Source of the DNA: Conexibacter sp. CPCC 205762
GTDB lineage: Bacteria; Actinomycetota; Thermoleophilia; Solirubrobacterales; Solirubrobacteraceae
Reading direction: 5' to 3'
DNA: 64,000 nt
NCBI RefSeq assembly: GCF_030646155.1
Contig: NZ_JAUTDN010000027.1
Span: 1-64,000, forward strand
Shown here: piece after piece, positions 58,730 through 64,000 of the stretch
Numbering within the stretch: the stretch's first letter is position 1
Layout of the letters: every line of letters starts with the position of its first letter
The notes under the pieces: model-generated
Database searches by the model: none
Told to the model about the DNA's origin: nothing
The model's input: only the letters and a program-made list of their open reading frames with translations
Translations under genes and position numbers: made by a program

Positions 58730-61700
58730 ATGCCTGCCCATCGCCCCACTCCGCGACGCGCCGACAGGCGCCGTGCGTGGACCCTTGCCGTCGCCGCGAC
58801 CGCGCTCGCGTCGCTCGCCGCCGGCGTCGCCGCCGGACCGGCCGTGGCCGCGCCGCTGACGAGCGTCGACCTGTCGCAATACGCGCGCGTCGCCCGCTAC
58901 GACCTGCCCGACGCGGCGCGCGTCACGCCGCCCGCCGGCAGCCTGCTCGCCAGCGAGGCCTCGTCGGTCACCTACGACTGGGACACGGACACGCTGTTCG
59001 TCGTCGGCGACGGCGGCACGTCGGTCGTGCAGGTGAGCAAGAGAGGCGAGCTGATCGACTCGATGACGCTCGCCGCCGGCAGCAGCCCGCAGGGCACCGA
59101 GTTCTACGACACCGAGGGGATCGCCTACCTCGGCGGCGGCAGATTCGCGCTCGTCGAGGAGCGCTACCGCCAGGTCAGCCGCTTCACCTACGTCGCCGGC
59201 GGGACGCTCCAGCGCTCCGCCGTGCAGACGGTCAAGCTCGGCACGACGATCGGCAACGTCGGCATCGAGGGGATCACGAACGACCCCTTCAGCGGCGGCT
59301 TCGTCGCCGTCAAGGAGAAGGACCCGCTCGGCATCTTCCAGACCGGGATCGACTTCGACGCCGGCACCGCCACCAACGGCTCGCCGACGACCGTCAACTC
59401 GACCGACCTCTTCACGCCGTCGAGACTCGGCCTCTCCGACCTCTCCGACGTCTTCTCGCTCTCCAACCTGAGAGGGCTGACCGGCGCCGACGCCAGCCGA
59501 CTGCTGGTGCTGAGCCAGGAGTCGGGCAAGATCGTCAACACCGACCGCTCCGGCAACGTCTCCAGCACGCTGACGCTGAGAGGCGACCCGGGCGACCCGC
59601 TCTCGGTCGCCGACCAGACGCACGAGGGCGTCACGATGGACGAGGACGGCACGCTCTACGTCGTCGACGAGGCGAGCGGCACGCAGGCCGGCGGCAGCGG
59701 CACCTCCGCGCTGTGGGTCTACAAGCCGGTCACGACGCCGCAGGTCGTCGTCTCCGAGGTCTCCTCCTGGAGCAGCTCCAACACGACCTACAGAGCCGAC
59801 TGGTTCGAGCTGACCAACAGCGGCGCGAGCACCGTCGACCTGACCGGCTGGAAGGTCGACGACGACTCCAACTCGTTCGCGGCCGCGATCGCGCTCAGCG
59901 GCGTCACGTCGCTGGCGCCCGGCGCCTCGGCCGTCTTCGTCGAGGGCACGAGCACGACCGCCGACGCCTTCAAGAGCGCCTGGTTCGGCAGCGACGTCCC
60001 GGCCGGCTTCCAGATCGGCACGTACAGCGGCTCCGGCATCGGCTTCGGCTCCGGCGGCGACCAGGTCAACATCTTCGACTCCGTCGGCGCGCGCGTCACC
60101 GGCGTCGCCTTCGGCGCCGCCACCAACGGCTTCAGCTTCGACAACGCCGCCGGCTTCGGCAGCACGACGACGCCGCTGCCGACGATCGCGAGACTGTCGG
60201 CCGACGGCGTCAACGGCGCCTTCACCGCCAGCGGCGAGGTCGGCTCGCCCGGCCGCATCGCGAGCCCGCCGCCCCCGCCGAGAGTCGCGATCACCGAGGT
60301 CGCGCCGTGGGGCAGCGACAGCCAGGCCTACAGAGCCGACTGGTTCGAGCTGACGAACACCGGCACGAGCACGGTCGACCTGACCGGCTGGAAGATGGAC
60401 GACAACTCGCACAGCTTCGCGGCGGCCGTCGCGCTCACCGGCGTCAGCACGCTCGCGCCGGGCGAGTCGGCGATCTTCCTCGAGTCGGCGGCCGCGGGCA
60501 CGACGATCCCGGCCTTCAAGAGCGCCTGGTTCGGCTCCTCCGTCCCGGCCGGCCTGCAGGTCGGCAGCTACACCGGCTCCGGCGTCGGCCTCAGCGGCAG
60601 CGGCGACGAGGTCAACGTCTTCGACGCCAGCGGCAGACGCCTGACCGGCGTCGGCTTCGGCGCCGCCACGACCGGCACGTCGTTCGACAACGCCGCCGGC
60701 CTCGGCGGCACGACCGACCCGCTGCCGGCGATCACGACGATCTCAGCCGACGGCGTCAACGGCGCCTTCGTCGCGGGCGGCGAGACCGGCTCCCCGGGCC
60801 GGATCGCGAACGCGCCGGCGCTCCCGAGCGTGATCGTCTCCGAGGTCTCGCCCTGGAGCAGCGGCAACTCGCCCTACGCGGCGGATTGGTTCGAGCTGAC
60901 CAACACGGGCGCCAGCGCGGTCGACCTGACCGGCTGGAAGGTCGACGACGACTCCAACTCGTTCGCGGCCGCGGTCGCGCTGAGCGGCGTCACGTCGCTG
61001 GCGGCCGGCGAGTCGGCCGTCTTCATCGAGGGCACGAGCGCGACCGCCGACGCCTTCAAGGCGGCCTGGTTCGGCGCCAGCGTCCCGGCCGGCTTCCAGA
61101 TCGGCAGCTACAGCGGCAGCGGCATCGGCCTCAGCACCGGCGGGGACTCGGTGCAGGTCTTCGACCCCTCCGGCCAGCGCGTCACCGGCATCGCGGTGCC
61201 GGCCTCGACGAGCGGCAAGACGTTCGACAACGCGGCCGGCGCCGGCAGCACGACGCTGCCGCTGCCGACCGTCTCGACGCTCTCCGCGGTCGGCGTCAAC
61301 GGCGCCTTCCTGGCCGGCGGCGAGATCGGCTCGCCGGGCCGGATCGCCGGCGGCACGCAGCCGGCGGCGCCGCACGCCGCCTTCACGGTGCCGGCCTTCG
61401 CGCAGCAGGCGCAGGGCACGATCGGGGCCGCGCAGGCGGTCACGGTGACCAACGACGGCACCGCCGCGCTGACGGTCGCGCGCGTGCGCATCAACGACGC
61501 CGACGGCCTCTCGGAGGGCGACTTCCTCGTCTCCAACGAGACCTGCACGGACGACCCGATCGCGCCCGGCGCGAGCTGCAAGGTGTGGGTGCGGTTCGCA
61601 CCCGGCCGCGCGAACGCGACCTCGAACGCGACGCTCGTGCTGCGCGACGACACCGCCGCGGGCAGCAGCACGGCGGCGCTGACGGCGACCAGCGGCAGCC

Positions 61701-62233
61701 TGCCGCAGGGTGGGAGAGGCGCCGACGGGTCTGACGGCAGAGACGGCGCCGACGGGTCGAACGGCAGAGACGGCACGGACGGCAGAGACGGCGCCCAGGG
61801 CCCGGCCGGCCCGACCGGTCCCGCCGGCTCCAACGGCAGAGACGGCGCCCAGGGCCCGGCCGGCGGCGACGGCGCGCAGGGCCCCGCGGGCGCGAACGGC
61901 GCCGACGGCAGAGACGGCGCCCAGGGCCCCGCCGGCCCGGCCGGCGCCAAGGGCGAGAAGGGCGACAGAGGCGCCGCCGGCCGCGACGCCAGAGTCACCT
62001 GCAAGGTCGTGACGAGAAGAGGCTCGCCGCGCGTCTCCTGCACGATCGTGCTGGCCAGAGCGAGAGGCGCGAAGGCGGCCGTCAAGGCCTCCACCAGCGC
62101 CCGCCTCGTGCGCAACGGCAAGACGGTCGCGAAGGGCAGCCTCGGCTCGCTGCGCGCGACCAAGGCCGTCAAGCGCGGCGGCAGGTACACGCTCCGCGCC
62201 GGCGGCCTGACGGTCGCCGTGCGGCTGAAGTAG
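58730..62233 (+). CDS. Exported multidomain protein: SdiA-regulated-like domain, three lamin-tail domains, collagen-like tract
   Basis: A 1,167-aa protein. Signal peptide: LAVAATALASLAAGVAAGPAVAA. Residues 40-340 resemble SdiA-regulated/phytase-like propellers (EFYDTEGIAYLGGGRFALV, HEGVTMDEDGTLYVVDEA). Three similar lamin-tail domains of about 175 aa each follow (ADWFELTNSG...DLTGWKVDDDSN, ending GSPGRIA). Next come a Hydin/SPD-2-like domain and a collagen-like Gly-x-y tract (GRDGAQGPAGP) at 61710-61995. The last domain has the VTCKV...RVSCTIV Cys pair. It is probably a surface or matrix protein. ATG 58730 follows AGGAG. Arg is often AGA, especially in the collagen tract. Confidence 0.85.
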   Translation: MPAHRPTPRRADRRRAWTLAVAATALASLAAGVAAGPAVAAPLTSVDLSQYARVARYDLPDAARVTPPAGSLLASEASSVTYDWDTDTLFVVGDGGTSVVQVSKRGELIDSMTLAAGSSPQGTEFYDTEGIAYLGGGRFALVEERYRQVSRFTYVAGGTLQRSAVQTVKLGTTIGNVGIEGITNDPFSGGFVAVKEKDPLGIFQTGIDFDAGTATNGSPTTVNSTDLFTPSRLGLSDLSDVFSLSNLRGLTGADASRLLVLSQESGKIVNTDRSGNVSSTLTLRGDPGDPLSVADQTHEGVTMDEDGTLYVVDEASGTQAGGSGTSALWVYKPVTTPQVVVSEVSSWSSSNTTYRADWFELTNSGASTVDLTGWKVDDDSNSFAAAIALSGVTSLAPGASAVFVEGTSTTADAFKSAWFGSDVPAGFQIGTYSGSGIGFGSGGDQVNIFDSVGARVTGVAFGAATNGFSFDNAAGFGSTTTPLPTIARLSADGVNGAFTASGEVGSPGRIASPPPPPRVAITEVAPWGSDSQAYRADWFELTNTGTSTVDLTGWKMDDNSHSFAAAVALTGVSTLAPGESAIFLESAAAGTTIPAFKSAWFGSSVPAGLQVGSYTGSGVGLSGSGDEVNVFDASGRRLTGVGFGAATTGTSFDNAAGLGGTTDPLPAITTISADGVNGAFVAGGETGSPGRIANAPALPSVIVSEVSPWSSGNSPYAADWFELTNTGASAVDLTGWKVDDDSNSFAAAVALSGVTSLAAGESAVFIEGTSATADAFKAAWFGASVPAGFQIGSYSGSGIGLSTGGDSVQVFDPSGQRVTGIAVPASTSGKTFDNAAGAGSTTLPLPTVSTLSAVGVNGAFLAGGEIGSPGRIAGGTQPAAPHAAFTVPAFAQQAQGTIGAAQAVTVTNDGTAALTVARVRINDADGLSEGDFLVSNETCTDDPIAPGASCKVWVRFAPGRANATSNATLVLRDDTAAGSSTAALTATSGSLPQGGRGADGSDGRDGADGSNGRDGTDGRDGAQGPAGPTGPAGSNGRDGAQGPAGGDGAQGPAGANGADGRDGAQGPAGPAGAKGEKGDRGAAGRDARVTCKVVTRRGSPRVSCTIVLARARGAKAAVKASTSARLVRNGKTVAKGSLGSLRATKAVKRGGRYTLRAGGLTVAVRLK
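59744..60262 (+). repeat. Lamin-tail domain coding repeat, copy 1
   Basis: This is the first of three in-frame copies of about 520 bp, ending in the GSPGRIA codons. Nucleotide identity to copy 3 is visibly high over DLTGWKVDDDSNSFAAA. Confidence 0.75.
60284..60808 (+). repeat. Lamin-tail domain coding repeat, copy 2
   Basis: The second copy differs more, for example DLTGWKMDDNSHSFAAA in place of the KVDDDSNSF version. Confidence 0.75.
60829..61348 (+). repeat. Lamin-tail domain coding repeat, copy 3
   Basis: The third copy is closest to copy 1 and could recombine with it to change repeat number. Confidence 0.75.
61710..61995 (+). repeat. Collagen-like Gly-x-y repeat tract
   Basis: About 30 Gly-x-y triplets such as GRDGADGSNGRDGTDGRDG and AQGPAGPTGPAG. 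At DNA level the unit GGCAGAGACGGC recurs several times. Such tracts can change length by slippage. Confidence 0.85.
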
Positions 62234-62242
62234 CGGCGCGAT

Positions 62243-62277
62243 CCGGCGCCGCGCCCCGACGACGGGCGCGGCGCCGG
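62243..62277 (+). terminator. Strong hairpin after the lamin-tail/collagen gene
   Basis: A perfect 14-bp stem, CCGGCGCCGCGCCC with GGGCGCGGCGCCGG, and a 7-nt loop start 10 nt after the stop. The next gene converges from the right, so it may serve both. Confidence 0.65.
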
Positions 62278-62321
62278 GCAGCCGCGGTCTCGCGACCGAC
62301 CGGGCTCTCACCCCCCCCCGA

Positions 62322-64000
62322 TCAGCGGACCGCCGACTCCGCGATCTGCAGGCCCCCGGTGCAGACGTTCGCACCCGCCATCACGCCGATCGCGACCGCG
62401 CGCGGCGGCCCCTCGGTGTTGACCGCGACGGCGTACGAGATCCGCGCGATGTACGACGTCAGCGAACTCGTCTCGTCGAGGATCGCGACCGTTCGTTCGC
62501 TGGCGGCAGGCTTCGCCGACAGCTCGTGCAGGTGCCAGGCGGTGCAGACGAGCGCCGGGATCACCAGCACCGCGTCGCAGATCGCCCCGACGCCGCGCCC
62601 GTCCGAGACTGACAGCCCTCTCAGCGCGACGGTGCCGGCGAACCGCTTCTGGACCGGGCCGGAGAAGAGCAGCTTCGCGAGCAGGCGGACGGCGGTGGTC
62701 GCGTCGCCGACCAGCGACACCGCGTGGTTCTGCACCGGCTCGCGCGGCGCCAGCCAGTTTGCGAGCCCCGCCGTCCCGCCGCCGATCGCGCCCAGCACCG
62801 CCGACGGGACGCTCCAGCCGTTGTCGGCCAACTCGTCCGCCGCCTCGAGTGAGGAGACGATCGCCGAGAGCAGGGAGCAGAGACCGGACGCCTGGTGGAA
62901 GAAGGCGTGGACCAGCGCCTCCGCGCCGGGAGACAGGTGGGCGCCGGCGGCCGCCCGCGGGACGGCCGTCGGCGGCGAGAACGCCTGCGCGAGCGTCTCG
63001 TAGTCTCTGACCCCGATCAGGAAGCTCGTGTCGGCGTCGTCCGGGAAGGGCGCCGCTCCCGTCGCCGCCTTGCAGGCGACCGTGACCGGCAGCGCCGCGG
63101 TCCAGCAGACGACGTCGAGCAGCGACGCCTCCTGCACGCCGATGCCGGCGAGCACGTCGGAGACGACCGGCACGTGGATCGGCGTCTCGAGCGCGCTGAG
63201 CGTCGCCGTGGCGACGTCGTAGAGCACGTCGAGCAGCGCGTCCGCGACGGTCCCGGCGCTGTCGAGCGCAGCGTCGCCGACGACGTCGACGACACCTCTC
63301 AACAGTTCCTCGAGCGGCATCGCGACCGCGTCTCCGGCCAGCTGGTCGAGGCGCCCGATCGCGTCGCCGAGCGTGTCGCCCTCTCTGTTCAGCGCTTCCA
63401 GCAGCACTGCGATCGGGTCGGGTGACGGGTCCGGCACGACGACCGAGCCGACCGCCGTCGCCGCCCCGGCGTTGCTCGCGAAGTGATGGGCGAGCAGCGA
63501 GCCCGGTGCCGACTGGCCCGCCGTCGGCGTCGAGGCCGCGCCGACCGTGGTCGTCGCCGTGCTGCCGAGGCCGCTCCAGTCGCCGACGCCGGCCCAGCCG
63601 TCGATCGACTGTCTGGCGCCCGCGATCGATCTGTCGAGGTCGCTTCTGAGGACCTCGACCTGGTCGACCTGCAGCGCCAGGAAGAGGCTGACGAGGTTGA
63701 CGAAGACCTCCTTCGTGCGCTTCACGTCGTCCCACGCGACGACGAACTCGAGGTAGGCGAGCGTGTCGGTGACCGCGGTCTTCAGCATGGCGAACAGCCA
63801 CTGCGCCGCGGCGACGACCTGCTCGACGCAGTCGAGAACGCAGCAGTACGTCAGGTCGGCTGTTCTGACGACGAGCTGCCACGCTTGTCTGGCGTCGTCC
63901 TGCACCAGCCGAGCGACGTACTCGACGTCCCGCTCGACGCGATCGGCGACCCAGCAGAGCAGGTCGCCCGCGTCGATCAGCACGGCGCCGAGGTCGTCCG
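62322..64000 (-). CDS. Long helical protein of unknown function, 5' end beyond the window
   Basis: The frame is open to the window edge. It has a GTG at 63983, but upstream codons (DDLGAV) look equally coding, so the gene probably starts outside. The visible 559 or so residues contain many amphipathic helices. They include AYLEFVVAWDDVKRTKEVFV with a Trp-Asp-Asp pattern and several Cys (TYCCVLDCVEQ; AGANVCTGG at the end). Ala/Val-rich stretches (VVDVVGDAALDSAGTVADAL) could be membrane-associated. I do not recognise the family. It stands alone, convergent with the lamin-tail gene. Confidence 0.6.
   Translation of the reverse strand, partial: DDLGAVLIDAGDLLCWVADRVERDVEYVARLVQDDARQAWQLVVRTADLTYCCVLDCVEQVVAAAQWLFAMLKTAVTDTLAYLEFVVAWDDVKRTKEVFVNLVSLFLALQVDQVEVLRSDLDRSIAGARQSIDGWAGVGDWSGLGSTATTTVGAASTPTAGQSAPGSLLAHHFASNAGAATAVGSVVVPDPSPDPIAVLLEALNREGDTLGDAIGRLDQLAGDAVAMPLEELLRGVVDVVGDAALDSAGTVADALLDVLYDVATATLSALETPIHVPVVSDVLAGIGVQEASLLDVVCWTAALPVTVACKAATGAAPFPDDADTSFLIGVRDYETLAQAFSPPTAVPRAAAGAHLSPGAEALVHAFFHQASGLCSLLSAIVSSLEAADELADNGWSVPSAVLGAIGGGTAGLANWLAPREPVQNHAVSLVGDATTAVRLLAKLLFSGPVQKRFAGTVALRGLSVSDGRGVGAICDAVLVIPALVCTAWHLHELSAKPAASERTVAILDETSSLTSYIARISYAVAVNTEGPPRAVAIGVMAGANVCTGGLQIAESAVR

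Noticed and set aside
61710-61995. Possible CRISPR-like or tandem DNA array
   Set aside because: The periodicity is 9 nt codons of Gly-x-y in a coding frame, without unique spacers.

Overview
The window is 64 kb of very GC-rich actinobacterial DNA. High-GC codon use, tightly overlapping catabolic operons, SCP2-type thiolase and CaiB genes, and secreted proteins ending in a Cys-containing beta-rich tail suggest a member of Thermoleophilia/Solirubrobacterales (Conexibacter-like). This assignment is an impression from gene content, not a database result.

Layout. (1) 1-690: the end of a GGDEF protein and a doubtful excisionase-like ORF. (2) 690-13464, minus strand: a 14-gene catabolic run read from 13464 down to 690. 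It holds an HMG-CoA-synthase-like/DUF35 fusion, thiolase, crotonases, a FAD oxidoreductase, a MaoC hydratase, a CaiB CoA-transferase and an SDR, then a complete three-component Rieske dioxygenase (alpha, beta, a 76-aa protein, ferredoxin reductase, ferredoxin). Most junctions are 1-4 nt stop/start overlaps. (3) 13502-14311: a divergent crotonase. (4) 14525-19227: an accessory three-gene island of AAA+ ATPase, cytoplasmic subtilisin-like protease and Mrr-like PD-(D/E)XK nuclease, a candidate conflict or anti-phage system. (5) 19350-38552: more CoA-ester catabolism, with 3-hydroxyacyl-CoA dehydrogenase, acyl-CoA dehydrogenase plus TetR regulator, crotonase, alpha-methylacyl-CoA racemase-like protein, two MBL/acyl-CoA-ligase/phosphotransferase modules, two more ligases, an IclR regulator and small NTF2-fold proteins. 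(6) 38634-43290: a complete Liv-type ABC importer (LivF, G, M, H, J). (7) 43441-44161: thioesterase, tRNA-Arg(ACG) and a gene remnant. (8) 44477-64000: large exported proteins (SGNH hydrolase with a SurA-like tail, a 1,896-aa secreted protein, a Het-C/phospholipase-C-like protein, a DUF4344 metallopeptidase, a lamin-tail/collagen-like protein), a tandem-Lrp regulator, an MFS exporter and a helical protein open at the window edge.

How the genes work together. The Liv importer probably brings in an organic acid. The ligases activate it to a CoA thioester. The acyl-CoA dehydrogenase, hydratases/crotonases, hydroxyacyl-CoA dehydrogenase and thiolase degrade it, while CaiB and racemase-like enzymes handle CoA transfer or methyl-branch stereochemistry and the Rieske dioxygenase attacks a ring. 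The substrate cannot be read from sequence; an alicyclic, terpenoid, steroid-like or aromatic acid would fit. A palindromic site, ACA-N3-TGTCCGGACA-N3-TGT, occurs at five gene starts or promoter gaps in this catabolic region and probably binds one regulator. The TetR protein at 22135-22773, which sits behind one of the sites, is the leading candidate.

Starts were chosen from ribosome-binding sites, stop/start overlaps and conserved N-termini. All family calls come from motifs read by eye.
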